Positions 47,211-59,352 of a stretch of DNA of 64,000 bases are shown here, piece after piece. Position numbers and translations under genes: made by a program. The notes under the pieces are model-generated. The model did not search any database. It had not been told where the DNA came from and was given only the letters and a program-made list of their open reading frames with translations. The DNA is from Albifimbria verrucaria (Eukaryota; Ascomycota; Sordariomycetes; Hypocreales; Stachybotryaceae), in the NCBI GenBank assembly GCA_020081605.1, contig JAHREC010000013.1, forward strand, positions 3,410,001 through 3,474,000, given 5' to 3'. How positions within the stretch are numbered: the stretch's first letter is position 1; every line of letters starts with the position of its first letter.

Positions 47211-48699
47211 TGGTTTGCAATCCTATTGAATGACAGACGAGGTGACGACTAGCATGGAAGCAAGGCGTTTTAAAGAGGCAAGGCCAAGGGTATATGCATT
47301 GAACGGAGATGGTCATTGGACCAGTGGGATTTGAGTATAATTTTCCATGAGAAACACCCCTATCTTACTACATGCGAATCCATCATCCCTCCGCGATGAA
47401 TGAACCTGAGACGCGAGCTCATCTAGAAGCGCAGTAGCAGCATTCAGCTTGAATCATGCCTACTAAGTATAGCGCCTCTCAGTGACAAGCGGTCAGCCTA
47501 AGGGGAGAAGGAATCGAGAGTGATGCCAGCAGGCCCTTTTTGGGACTCGTAACCAGCTTAACTTGTTCAATGCCGTTCTTGACCAAGCTTGATCGTTTAC
47601 CGACCTAATAGAACATCGACAGGCCAGCCAATGCACAGAGCAAGGGGTTAGGAGTGATCAGCCAAGAATGACCAAAGGCCGGATACGTGGTGTGTGTTGC
47701 GGCAGGCGAGTTCTGCATACACCACCTGAGCTGTATACATAGCAAATTACACGACCTTCTCGGCGGATGACCCTCTGCACTCAGGAGTGCCGGCTGCTTC
47801 TTCCGGTTGGCCAGGCAGACGAAGCCGCCAATTTATGGTGCTCACGGAGGGTCTCCCAAACCCTGCGAGTCGGGCGCCCAAGCAAAGCGGATGGGTTTGC
47901 CGTGGGCTGGCCGGATCTTGAAGTCATACTTTTCTGTCTCTCATTGCCTCTTGTTTCATCTCATTTCCGAGTAAGCATAGACGCGAGCCATGATTTGCTT
48001 GCATGAAATTTAAGCAGGGTAACAGCCAGGCGGGACATCATTTCAGATTCAGCCCTGGGAGACTTGGAGGGGCGTGGGGATAGGGATTTTCATACAATAC
48101 GACCGGGCATGGGCCTTCTCCAAAGTACTTTGGCCATGACGCGGTCCCGGCAGCAGGAGAGAGAGGAGACGAAGACACGAGAGTGGCAGGGAGGGGGCGT
48201 GGAGCTCTTCAGACAACCGGACTTTGCACAACCACTTGGTGAAGCAGAGCCAGATTTTCAGCGCTACGCTGTTCTGTAAACGCAACTGATAAAAATAACC
48301 AAATCCAGAGAGGACACGCTCGCGTACAGGATGAGCAGAGGGCCGTCCAGCTTCGATCACGTAGGAGAGGCGGTGGAAGAGTGAGGCAGACGACATGCAG
48401 ACAGATGTGAGCAAGCGAGGAGGCACGCCCCACCCCTCGAGCAACAGCAACGCAGCTAGGGACCTCTGGGACAAGAATGATGACGAAACGGCTGAAGATG
48501 GAACTGGCGTGCCCACAAGCAAGCTCGGTACTCTGGGTTACAAGGGCACAAATGCTGGGCGAGGTCAGATTTTTCCAGTTGTCGGGCGGGGAGGCGAGGC
48601 ACCTGCATTAGATGGGGTTGCCTTACCGGGCTATGGCGGGTCTCGTGCGAACCACAGCATGTAAGGCAGGTAAATGCAGCTAATTAGCTGGCCGAGTTG

Positions 48700-48745
48700 G
48701 AGTCGAGTCGAGTCGAGTACCGTAGGGTGCCGTAGGGTGCCGTAG
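48700..48745. repeat. short tandem repeats (TCGAG)n and (CCGTAGGGTG)n
   Basis: About three copies of each unit lie directly adjacent in the gene-free region. Confidence 0.6.
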
Positions 48746-50416
48746 CATAGGGTATGGGCACCAAAGTCAGCCCGCCCGAGGGAAAGGGGATGGATGGGTG
48801 TGGCATGGTGGGTATGGATGGGCCGTCTCTCTTCTGGAAGTAATGTGTGCATGGGCCGGAGGTTTTGGGGGCCCAAAATAGATACGGACGGGCGGAGAGG
48901 TGGTTCAGTTCTGCTGCACTGGTTAGCAGGTCTGCCATTCTATGCAGGTGTCTGCATGTGTGTAAGCTGAGGATATGTCTCATTGGCAGATGACAGTTGA
49001 AGCACAGCATGATATCTTTACATAGCACGTATCGTCATGGGTTCTGAAAATGGAATCTTGGGGAGAAGAGAACCAACACGGAGAGTCAGCAGGCGCTAAG
49101 TCACGCACAGCATACATAGGGGGAAAGTGAGGGTGGGGAGACGTATAAGACAAGACTTATCGTAAGGCGCTTCGCAAGTAGGTACCTATAGAGAGGCGAG
49201 CGCATGTGGAGATGAGGTAAGGCGGCGTCTGGCAACGCGACGCGAGGCAACAGGTCTGTACAAGAAGTCCAAGGTCGGTCGGTGCTCTGTCCCGGATGGG
49301 GATCGGTACGCGCTGCAATTACCTATGGGGCCACGGGGAGAGACGCCGTGGCTTACTCGCATGGCTGGAGGACCCCTTCATCCACGGCGTTGGGAGCGAG
49401 CTCGACAACAGGATGGACCAGATGGACTGTATGTGTATGTAGATGCCGGCAACACGATGCAGGGGTGGTGAATTTACAACGCTTGTCCCCTGTGGACCGT
49501 GGACGAGGATGGTATCCGAAAGGGGGAAGACCATGGGTAGGTTTGTTCAAGGATTAAGATGGACGAGAGAGAGGATGAACGACGGGTGGACATTGGGCAT
49601 GGCGTTCCATCATGGAAGCTGTGGATCCCAGCGCGGGGCCCCTGACATGCCTTATGATCGAGACTTGGCCTCGTGCGTGATGCGAGTTTATCGCCGCGGA
49701 GGGAGGAAGAGCAGAGCTGATTACATAAATACGAAGGAAGGAAGCAACCGCCAATCATCCAGCAGCGACTGAGTACATGCCGCCTGAGACGAGGCGCAAG
49801 GACGAGGTTTGAACTGAAAATAAGAAAACGCCGTTCCGTCCGTAACCGCGCTGGCCCATGTTGCTTGCCGTAGCGTGCACGCGTAACGATCCGCACCCGC
49901 AACGCTAATTTCAGCCCCGTTTGCTATTCTTGATGATGGACTTCTGCACCTCATCAGGGCGAATGGGCTAGCAGGTACGGTCAGTAGTCGAGGTAGGGTA
50001 CGGGGACGGGGAAGGGAGGAGACGGCCAAAGGCAAAATGGTGGGGAGTGGGCTCGGGAAGATTAGCTGCTGCTCTTCTCTTTTCTTAACGTCGATCGAGA
50101 TACGAGGGTGAAAGCGAGCGCTGCTGAAGATTTTTTTTTTATTTGGCTCGACACGGCGTTGGTTGATCAGAGCTGCTTTGCTTGTGCTGTATGTAAGTTA
50201 TGTAGGAGGAAGTGCTGTCATAACTGGCGCTCACAATGTCGCTCAGGCCGAGTCGATCCAACGCCATGGGCGACCAACAAAGGTGGAGCCCCCTGCAATT
50301 AATCAATGACCCAGCCCTACCAGCGAGCCAAAGTACTGATCATTGCGACTGTACAGAGTACTCTGTATTCGTTGTCGCCGTCGCTGATGCCGTTACTGGT
50401 ACCCTTGCTTTGCTTG

Positions 50417-50545
50417 CCTTACCGACCTACTCTCCTACTACCTTAGTACCTACCTTAGTACCTACCTCAGTACCTTGCAACCTAGAATGGGTGGTACTAA
50501 CCCTCATACGTTAGCACGTACTTAGTCTAGGTACCCGCCAGGTAC
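50417..50545. repeat. TACCTTAGTACC tandem cluster
   Basis: Repeated TACCTTAGTACC/TACCTCAGTACC units, followed by CTAGGTACC and CAGGTACC. This is the same GGTACC-centred repeat class as at 1944-2040. Confidence 0.55.
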
Positions 50546-52531
50546 CCCCATGCACTGGTGAGCACGGCAAGTCGCTCAGGCATTGGCGTTTGGTCTAAGG
50601 CAAAGCTTGCGATGCTGCTGCTGCTGCCACCACCCCTCCTCCTCCATCTCCATCTTGGCCGGTTTCCTTTCGAGCCTCTGAACTGAGCACCGCCTACCCA
50701 ATCCACATACACGAGGAGTGCGAACCACCATCACACCGTCCTTTCTACCACTCCGTTTGCCAATAGTGGCTCTCAAAACGAGCTCAACTCCCATTCCGCC
50801 TCGCGGAACATGGCCGCTAGGCAGCATCAGCCGCATCTTGGACTGACATCGCCATCCGTCTCTTGACCGCCCATCACCAGCCATTCTGCACATCAACCAC
50901 CACCACCGCTCCCGAACATGTTCGGTCCCGACCCGCTGTCGTGTCAAGCCCAGGAACCCTTCCTCCCCACCACATCCTCCTCGCTAGCTGCACTGCACCT
51001 TTCTTTGTCTCTCCAGGAGCGCTTACCGCATCCCACCCGTCCTCCTGCATGCCCCGCTGACGGCGGCTATCATGTACTAAAAGCATCTCGATTTTTTCTT
51101 TGCTTTTTCCCCTATGCGCTCTCCGCTCCGCCTCCCGCGGCTTCGCTGGATTCTTCAACTCCCCTGCTCCCTGCCGTTGCTCCGCCGGACCATATCAAGA
51201 TTCAGCTAGCATCAACGCTTGACACACTGACGAGGCCACCCCACAGATCGGTATCTGATGATTGACCGACTGCTACTACATGTTGCATCCGTTCCTTCGT
51301 CATGGGGACCACCCGGGCCCGCTAGGCGTCCCTGACATGCCAGTTAGTGGCCGTTGACTTCTCTGCCATTTGCCGTCGTGGCAGTGGCCTGCTGCCTGGG
51401 TGCCCAGAAGTGGAATAACCGTGCCAAACTCATCCAAGAGATCGTCTTGCTGCTGTCTCCGATTCGTTCCTCTGCGGCTACCCAGGGCAGACGGGCCCTT
51501 CAGGTTCGAAATGCGACCAAGACCAGCACGCACTTCGCCTCGATGCACTTTGTTCGGCCCCGAGACGGAGTGCATGACGAAGTGTCGCTTTGTCCGCCAG
51601 CAACTCTGCCCATGACCCAAACTTCCAATGGCTGCAGCACCGCGATACACCCATGTTCACTGGATGCATGCCTGCCAAACGCTACGCATTTGTGTTTATT
51701 CATGGATGGTCGCGGCTGAAGAGGAGCAGATCACAACTCCCTGTGCTCGAGATACTGCCGTTCGCTATTTTGTCCGGCCCTAGTCGAATCCATGCTGACA
51801 TATCCCTAATTGGCTTCTTCTCCGGAAACGCAAAGTACATTCTTGTTTGGCCCCAAAATCCCAGTCTCTCTACCAGGGAGGGGGTTGAACGGGATGGTGA
51901 CCAAGACCAGGGACGGAAAGGCAACCAAGTGGTTGTTCAGTCCACACCCTCAGCCCTTGGCCTCTGCGCCCCCTGCTACTGCTGGTACCTGCAGTACTTC
52001 TCACCCATGTTCATCGTCTTCATGGTGCACCACCAATACACTCTGTTGCATGTGTGCGGCTCTGCTAACACCCGTGCTTGCCCCTACCTGACCATCGCAC
52101 CCCTATGCCACGGCTGGGATCCCTCGTTGTCCATCATACCGGATTCCCTTCCTTAGTGGCCCATCCACTGTTGCCCTCGTTTATGTTCATCACACTCTTT
52201 TGCTTAAAACACTTTGCTCGCCCGTGCCCTCGCTAGATCCATACCTGACTTGGAGACTTCTTCTATACATCCACACACCCTTCTTGCCACCAATTATCCA
52301 TCTCTTGTTGGCTAACTGACGAACCTTTTCTCTTGTTGCCTATGAGCCTAGTCATATGCTTACCCATACCTTTTTCGCGTTTCTCCAAGCCTAGGTGAGC
52401 CATGATCGTACGCCAACACCTGCCATAAACCGTATACTGCACTCGATATATCTGGAACCTGTCATTCTCGCCTTCTTTTTGCTTCTTTCACCATAGGGCT
52501 TTGAAGAAAACGACGCTCTTCCTCGACGTGA

Positions 52532-54323
52532 ATGAAGCCCCTGGAGCCGATGCCAAACTCCTTTCAGCTCAACACCCACCAAGTTCCTTCCAAGATTATC
52601 ATGAACGACCTCTTCCTCGAAGAATCCGCACCTTACTGCACCGACTTCCCGCTGGATAGCTACGGACAAGTTGACTGGAACGGCATGATTGATCCGCAAC
52701 TTGACGCCAGCTTGTCCCCTGAGTTCTGCCCTGACGCCCGCTGGAGCACACTACCGATGCAGCGATTCATTCTCGGGTCTTCGCAGACCCGCCAGCCCAC
52801 GCCGCAAAAGCAAGCTGGATTCGAAGTTCCACTCACTCGTAGTCAAGCTGACTATTTGTTCGACATGCCTCCTACATCTGGTACAAGACACGGTTCCCTT
52901 TCTCTCAACATCGATCATCCACTTGCAGCAGCGGGCAGAGCCCTCCGCCGGATAGCGACCTCTACCTCGATGGGCTTCAGGGCCTTCCACTCCTCAGGAT
53001 TTGGCCATAGCATCCCCTTACATCACCTCGAACCAGTACGATCACTGGGACAACCAATACTCACGGCCCTCCCTCCTTGAGCAGACCTTTGTTTCTGGAG
53101 GCGGTTGCGTGAATCCTTCTTCCCTTGCCCCAACCTCAAACAAGATCGAGGGTTTTCATGAAGCGGCTCCGGAAACGAAGCTCCAACATAGACAGGATCA
53201 CCCATTTGACCACCAGAGCACCCCATACAACTACGAGAAAGCCCTGGCGAACTCGAGGTGCCTTCTCACATGCCTTCTACTGATCTTCAACTGGAGGCTC
53301 ATAACGAGATTCACGTCAAAGCACACTCCTCGCACCCTTTGCAATATCCCATGCCCAACGAGATGAGACTCAACTCTCAACCCAACGAAGCCTTCGACAA
53401 GAGCGAGCACACCTACGACAACTTCAATAACGCAAAGTTGCTTAGCAAGCGGAGGAAGCCCGCCCGGGTCTCTGACGCCCAGCGCCGGAATTTGCTCAAA
53501 CGCCGACACGTAAGCAATCACGCAGAAAACGCGCTGCAGCCGTTCTCTTCCCATGGAGAATCAGGCCCCGACTTCTATCAATGTATCCAAACGGGATTAT
53601 CCAGTGTGACCAATGCAACTCTACATTCAAAGACGAGACATCCCTACGAAAGCACAAGCGGACTGAACACATTCGTCCCTTCACATGTGTCTTCCACTAC
53701 GCCGGTTGCACTTCTTCATTTGCTGCCAAGAATGAATGGAAGCGACATGTAGCCTCCCAGCATCTGTCTCTGTCTTACTGGCTCTGCACGCACGGTAACT
53801 GTGCCCATAGCAGAGGCCCATCTACGCATCAACGATCTTCTCTACTTCCCTCCTTTGGGGTCATCTTCAACCGCAAAGACCTTTTACACAACACATCCGC
53901 CGCATGCACTCCCCGATGACAAAGACCCGAAGTCTAAGAACACCTCGCCACAGCTTGAGGAGCGCCTCAAGGTGATGCAAGAACAAGCATTTAGGCGACG
54001 CTGCCAACTTCCCACCTACATGCAATGCCCAGCTCAACACTGCACAAGCGAGTTTCAGGGACCAGGCGCGTGGGATGAACGCATGGAGCACGTAGCAAGA
54101 CATCTTGAAGCGGCTGCCGTTGGGGATGAGCCCCGGTGCACTTTGGTGGCAACCACGACACCACGCTGACATATTGGGCGGAGGCGGAAGGCGTCGAGGT
54201 CGTCAAACGTACGCCCACAGGGTGGGAGACATGCAATCCCCTGAAGGGCGAGGGCGGCATGAGAAAGTCAAACACTGAGGGCAACTTCGGGACCGAGCAG
54301 GATGCCGAGGGGAAGCCTACTGA
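52532..54323 (+). CDS. C2H2 zinc-finger protein, multiply frame-broken
   Basis: A probable nuclear regulator. The start chosen is ATG 52532 (MKPLEPMPNSFQLNTHQVPS); ATG 52601 is an alternative. A polar region of about 330 residues precedes the fingers CDQCNSTFKDETSLRKHKRT, CVFHYAGCTSSFAAKNEWKR, CTHGNCAHSR and FNRKDLFTQHIRRMH, then CPAQHCTSEFQGPGAWDERM followed by EHVARHLE. The tail EPPVHFGGNHDTTLTYWAEA is the usual ending of this fungal C2H2 group. Missing bases are inferred at 52941-52943, 53005-53006, 53242-53244, 53566-53569, 53882-53885, 53911-53914, 54131-54134 and 54309-54312, every one moving the frame by -1. The last gives a stop at 54321-54323; without it the frame runs through a CT repeat to 54591. 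No intron is needed. Confidence 0.7.
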
Positions 54324-54386
54324 TTCTACGGCCGAGTGCGGAACCTCCCTTCAGTCTTGCCTCGATCCTTGTATTTCGTTTTCTTT

Positions 54387-54389
<3 letters not shown>

Positions 54390-54461
<72 letters not shown>
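54390..54461. repeat. (CT)n microsatellite, about 35 units
   Basis: An uninterrupted CT dinucleotide run just 3' of the C2H2 gene. If the preceding frame is not corrected it would encode Ser-Leu repeats; more likely it is 3' UTR. It may serve as a length-polymorphic marker. Confidence 0.9.
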
Positions 54462-54464
<3 letters not shown>

Positions 54465-54591
54465 CACATTTTCTTGTGCATTTATTCTACTTCGATACCC
54501 TATTTGGAAAACCTATTCACCTTTCATATCTTTCTTTTCTCCTTTTGGTTTGAATAGCAATTATTATTGGGCTATGGATTATGCAAAGTAG

Positions 54592-56112
54592 AGGGTTATG
54601 GCTGTAACACTAAGGAACGCAAGCGACAGGGCGTCTACAGGATGGGAGGATAGACAAGGGATGGGCTGGGATACTCATGAATAATGACGACTTCTGCAAT
54701 TACAGTATGACAATTACTAGTTAACAAGCAATTTTAATGTTAGAAAACCGTTCGCACTTACAAGAGAGCACATTCACACCGAACCTGACAAGTCAGCAGG
54801 CCACAGCCCAATCGATGACTTTCCCAACCATGTCCTCCCCCTTTTCCTGCCTGGCTCTTCCTTGTTTTTCCTACTTGACACATCGAAAAGGGCCTCGAGT
54901 CGAGTCCTAGAAATACGCCTCGTCTGTCCATTCTGCACTGCTACCCCACCTTCTCCTACGCAGGCGGACACTTGCACACTCCCCTTCACAGCTGGTGTTG
55001 AAGGGCGGGCTTTTGTCGAAAAAGCAACCTGCAGCAACACTGCCACGCCCTCGCCCCGTATCCCCTCCACACCCTCCATCTCCCGTGTTCCATGCATTTG
55101 CTGTTGCTGTTGCTGTTGCTGTGCGGCGCCATGGGATTTTCCCACCTCGAGCCGCAGAGCCGCATCTATGGTATTCGACTTTGTGCGCTTTGTTGCACCT
55201 TTTTCTTTTTCACCCTCTGACTTTCTTTTTCATGGGTCCGAGATCTGCGATATGCGGCTCTGCCTAAAGTCGGGCAGAGAGCGGGACCAGCAGCAGCGAA
55301 CTTCATGCGTCCTCTTCGTCATGACTGGACTGGTCAGATCCGTTGGCCAGATGTTTTCATTGTGCATATCCCCAAGAGTCTAAATGGGGCTGCCGTGAGG
55401 CTCTGCTGCATATTCACCGTCTTGATGATGATAGCAACGTCAGAGTCTAGATCTGTGCATGCGACGTGGAATGTATCTGCTGGCCCGTGTAGTCTATGCC
55501 CGATGGGTGCTGCTGGAGCCTATCGCTTCAGAAGCCAGGTCTGAATCATCAGAAGAGCTGTTACGCGTGATTCAAGCAATGATACATTGATTTCTATCCA
55601 TACAATTTAGACCTTCGCCTTCGTTCCGTCTCAATTATTGGTTCTCGCTCATGATACAGTGTTGGCGAATATAAACGATGCCTACAGATACAAAGGTGAT
55701 TTAGCAATCATGATGCGCAAGTAATCCCTCCACCGCTCCCACCATTCCTCAAACTGTCCCAAGTTCAAACTCACAGAACGCAAGAAGAAAGAACCTAAAA
55801 GCCAGTTACACTTTTGACCCAGCCTGCCACGGCTCACCCCCAGTCAGGGGTATCGACACATTGCGAACGCCTCGTCATGGTGCGTAGTAGCCAGGATTTA
55901 AGATTATCAGAAATGAACAGACTCCTATGATGACCAATGAGAAAGATACGGCAACGAGATTCTTTCTCCGCTGGGAAGCCACAGACAGGCTGGCGGCTGT
56001 TGTGACAGTAATAAACGCCATAAGTTCGTGCTGATGCATTTGTTGGGACCCTGTCATATCCCCGGTAGAGCCTGACTTATCTCTGAATCATAAGACTCGG
56101 ATTGCTGACGTT
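54592..56112. other. intergenic, no gene seen
   Basis: A TTGCTG tandem lies at about 55098-55122. A minus-strand frame at 55875-56057 has one hydrophobic segment but no other support. 3' flanks of two convergent genes. Confidence 0.4.
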
Positions 56113-58017
56113 TCAGGCACACGTGGTTGCTTCCGAACCATCATGGGTGAAGGCCGAGTTGGGTCGGCTTGTGCGGAACTTTTGAGCCCTCTTTTGCTGC
56201 CTGAGCTTACACTCCATGGCGTAGCCTGGTTCGTGGGCTTTCCGCCATTCAATCCATGCCTCATATGCTTGCTGATCATGAGAATCCGGCTTGCGGGGCT
56301 TGGGAACCGGTGGAGGACAATTTGTAGATGGTTGCGTTGCATTCTAGGCCCGCAATGTTCGGTTTTGTCCGACCAGCCCAGCTGGATGTATACCAGATTC
56401 ATTGTCTTGAGGTGGGAAATCAAGCTGAACAGGACGGAAATTACCATCAGGAAACCCCCTGGAGTCCTAGATCCATTAGAGGTAAGGGAGTAGCACTTGA
56501 AAGTGGTGCGAGTTGGTGGAGGGTGTCGATAGTTGGTGAGAATGAATTGCTGGCAGCCCCTGAAAGTTGCTGGCATAACCAAAGGCCCATCTGAAGGCAA
56601 ATTGGAGAAGCCTGAGAGTAGAGGATGGAAAGGCTCGTAAATTGGCGCCTGGTCGTTCTGAGGTTGACATCCCCGTGGGCTTTCGGGGTCCTGATTGATA
56701 CTCATATTCGAGAACATGGCCTCTATACCCGTCCTTTCAGCTGATGGAAGGTTTGATGACTCCTGAAATGATGGTTTGGGGTTTCTTGTCAGTGAGAAGA
56801 ACTCCCTTGCCCGAGGATTCCAGGTACTAGGTTTAGGCAGAGCCGAGAGTGAGATGGCAGAGCCCTGGGAATTGCCATGATCCAGGCTTTTTCCTAGTAC
56901 AGGATCGTCAAGTTCAACCTTGTCTAGCCTAGAGGCCTTTCTCTTTGTGGCGAGCTTAGCATGGCTATGGTTATCATGGTCAGTCTGATGATGAACATGG
57001 TACGTAACCGATTTGAGCGATGCCGGCTCCGTACCAACATTCTTGTGGAGTTTTTGAAGCATTTTTCTGAAAGCAGCATCCCTCTCGGTTATTTCTATCG
57101 TAGGCGACGGACACTTGTTACTCTTTAACCCCGGCTGTTGTCACATTTGCTGTCGGGTGTGCTACAAAGGCTCGATTTCCCATGATTGCCACGGCAGGGT
57201 CCTTTCGGACCGCCTCCCTTGCCTTGAAAACTTGCCCGCTGTTGGAATTGTGAATCTCTTGGTTTTCGTCGTGGATGGTTCGTGTGCTCATCTTGATCTT
57301 TTGGGGGTCGTGTCAGCAGCCTGCAATGCTGCAGCTATCTGTTCGTCTTGGCTGTTACAATGAGGCCTGGTTAAGAGACGTTCTTTTTATCGACCCGTCG
57401 TATCTGGACTGAAACCGGTTCTTGCATACGCGAACCCGTGGTTTGGTTAGGAGAGTGTCCAGTAGAATCGATGGGAGTCAACTCTATGATGCTCAAAGGC
57501 TTATTGCCTGATTCTAGCCTAAGGAAGTCCATATGCCGCAAAACCTCATACATACTTGCTGGACTGCCCAAGTGTGCTTCATTGCCAGATGAACCATTCG
57601 TAGTTAGCTCTATGTCTGCGTGGATACTGTCTTCTTGCGAATAACCTTTCTGCCCCTCCCTAATTCTATCGGGTGTTTCGATCAGATTACTCAAGATGCT
57701 GGCAACATGGCTGGGGCTGCCCTCCTGTTTAGGTTCGAAACCAGCCTCGTAGTTTTCGAAAGTGGATGTTCTCTGAAAGGACAAATCTGGCCCTGTTGAT
57801 GAAGAGGAGCTGTCTTCAGTACGGCGTTTACGCCAGTTTGGATTTCTCATTGCTTCGATGAATTTCGAGGTGGCATGATAATCCTCTGAACTGCCGGTGC
57901 GGACTGAATAGTTGGATCGCGTTCGTCGAGGGGCATATCAGTTGAAGAAGCTGGTGTGTTTCTGTTCGAGATCGACTGCGGAAGTTGTAACCTTGGGTTA
58001 AAGTCGTGGATAGCCAT
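56113..58017 (-). CDS. unrecognised large polar protein, reassembled from fragments
   Basis: I do not recognise this gene, but a single reading of about 630 residues emerges after correction. It starts at ATG 58017 (MAIHDFNPRLQLPQSISNRN). Recognisable blocks in order are NPNWRKRRTEDSSSSS (possible NLS), ASMYEVLRHMDFLRLESGNK, SQDEQIAAALQAADTTPQK, FKAREAVRKDPAVAIMGNRA, SPTIEITERDAAFRKMLQKL, TWNPRAREFFSLTRNPKPSF, FPDGNFRPVQLDFPPQDNES and HDQQAYEAWIEWRKAHEPGY, then stop TGA 56113-56115. Missing bases are inferred near 57850, 57371-57378, 57303-57307, 57129-57132 (two) and 56461. An in-frame TAG at 56344-56346 remains. The composition (Ser/Pro/Gln-rich, no membrane segment) suggests a nuclear or cytoplasmic scaffold. 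Function is unknown. Confidence 0.55.
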
Positions 58018-59352
58018 CTTGGCCTTGCCGCCATGAGTCAGTAACAACACGGCCTGTAGGGCATCTTAGATGATGATTCTTACCGATTCTGAAGCTCTCA
58101 GTCACTATAGTGGTATCTTTGAGTTGTTTGGGTTCCGAAGCGTATGATCTACGCGTCATGACAGAGTGCGAGATGAGACGGGACGATGCAGGTATCCAAG
58201 GAGTCCGACGAATTTGAAGGCCAGGAGAGTTGTAAATGGTCTTGGTTTAGCGGAGAAAAAGGTTGAGCAGACTGTTCAAATGACGAGCGGAATGTTGTAG
58301 CCAGGTTCAAGGCGTCAGTAATCGAGGGTAGTGAAGGTAAAGGATAGTCGTAGCAGATTGCCACGCTTTGTGCTATTGAGAGGCCAGATAGAGAGACCGA
58401 GCTGGGTGGAGAATGAACACAGCAAACTCCTTGACCAGCCTTGATGCATGTAACGCCGCTCTTTTGCTTGGATGGAGTGAGGAGCGGTGATGAGACAGGG
58501 CAAAGGAAAGTTAATGCCAAAAATACCTGCGATAGTCGCTGCAAGACACGTCGCTGGAGAGGAAACGAGCAGAGGCGGAGTGCTTTCCGTCTGATGTAGC
58601 AGGATAAAGTCCAAAAATGAAGCCCCGTGCGGTTGTTGTTTTGACGAAGGAAGGGAGAAGAAGAAGCGAGTGTATTGATGGGGAGGAGTTGAGGAGGTGG
58701 GAGAGCAGGCAGCTTGAAGCAGGCGCACACGTACGCTACTTTACTTTACTTTACTTTAGTTTTCTTTAGTTTTATTTACCCTACCTTATCTTGCGTGACC
58801 TCGACTGCCATCACCCACCTATTGGCAAAATTATAGAGGTTAGAGGCACTAACTACCATCTACCTTAGTAGGCCTCATCTCCCACAAGCCGCACCTTATC
58901 GTCTGTTTTCCGGTGCTAAAAATCTCAGTCCTTCCAACTTGCCTATGGCAACTGCTGCCAAGTCCCCGGTACATTAGAATAAAGCAATATGTCGGAGAGT
59001 TTCGAATTATGTGAGCTGGACGGAAGACTATGGACCTTCTTTTGGCCGCTCAGATTGCTTCAAAGCTTGTTCAGTTGGTCTTTTAATGGGAAACGCTTGG
59101 CCAGATAGTCACGGAAGCGCCAGCAGATTATAGGCATCATCTTTACAGTCATAGCAAATAACAAGACTGAGTGATAACGACAGCCCAGCAACAAATTAGA
59201 GGCCAGCACAATACAGAGTTACACGAAGGGAACAGAAAACTAATCGAACCAAATACCGCTAGATATCCTTATTCTGCACACCAAATTGCCTACCAACATG
59301 TCCTTTACATCAAGACACACATGCCAAATCATAATTCCTCATAACTCCGTCC
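58018..59352. other. intergenic, with CTTTA repeats
   Basis: CTTTA pentamers lie at 58737-58757 followed by TAGTTT-rich sequence. The region from 58018 to about 58730 is likely the leader of the preceding minus-strand gene. Nothing else was supported. Confidence 0.4.

Larger units (their letters stand above)
47211..52531. other. 5.3-kb region without recognisable gene
   Basis: No frame shows family similarity or a plausible splice structure. Contents: tandem TCGAG and CCGTAGGGTG units at 48700-48745, a TAGGTACC tract at 49180, a T10 run at 50131, and TACCTTAGTACC repeats at 50420-50545. From about 50880 it is C-rich and pyrimidine-rich and could be a long leader of the gene at 52532. A non-coding RNA or an unrecognised small gene cannot be excluded. 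Confidence 0.45.

Noticed and set aside
48049..48522. Long minus-strand frame of 157 codons in the gene-free region
   Set aside because: Composition is Leu/Ser-rich and irregular, with no family features, start context or splice support; it overlaps other chance frames.
55875..56057. Short minus-strand frame with one hydrophobic segment, as a small membrane protein or as the end of the neighbouring gene
   Set aside because: The neighbouring gene has its own coherent stop at 56113, and 60 codons with one hydrophobic patch are not enough evidence.
58149..58730. Minus-strand frame of 193 codons upstream of the unknown gene
   Set aside because: It lies in the pyrimidine-rich leader of a minus-strand gene, which creates Leu/Ser/Pro-rich open frames by composition.
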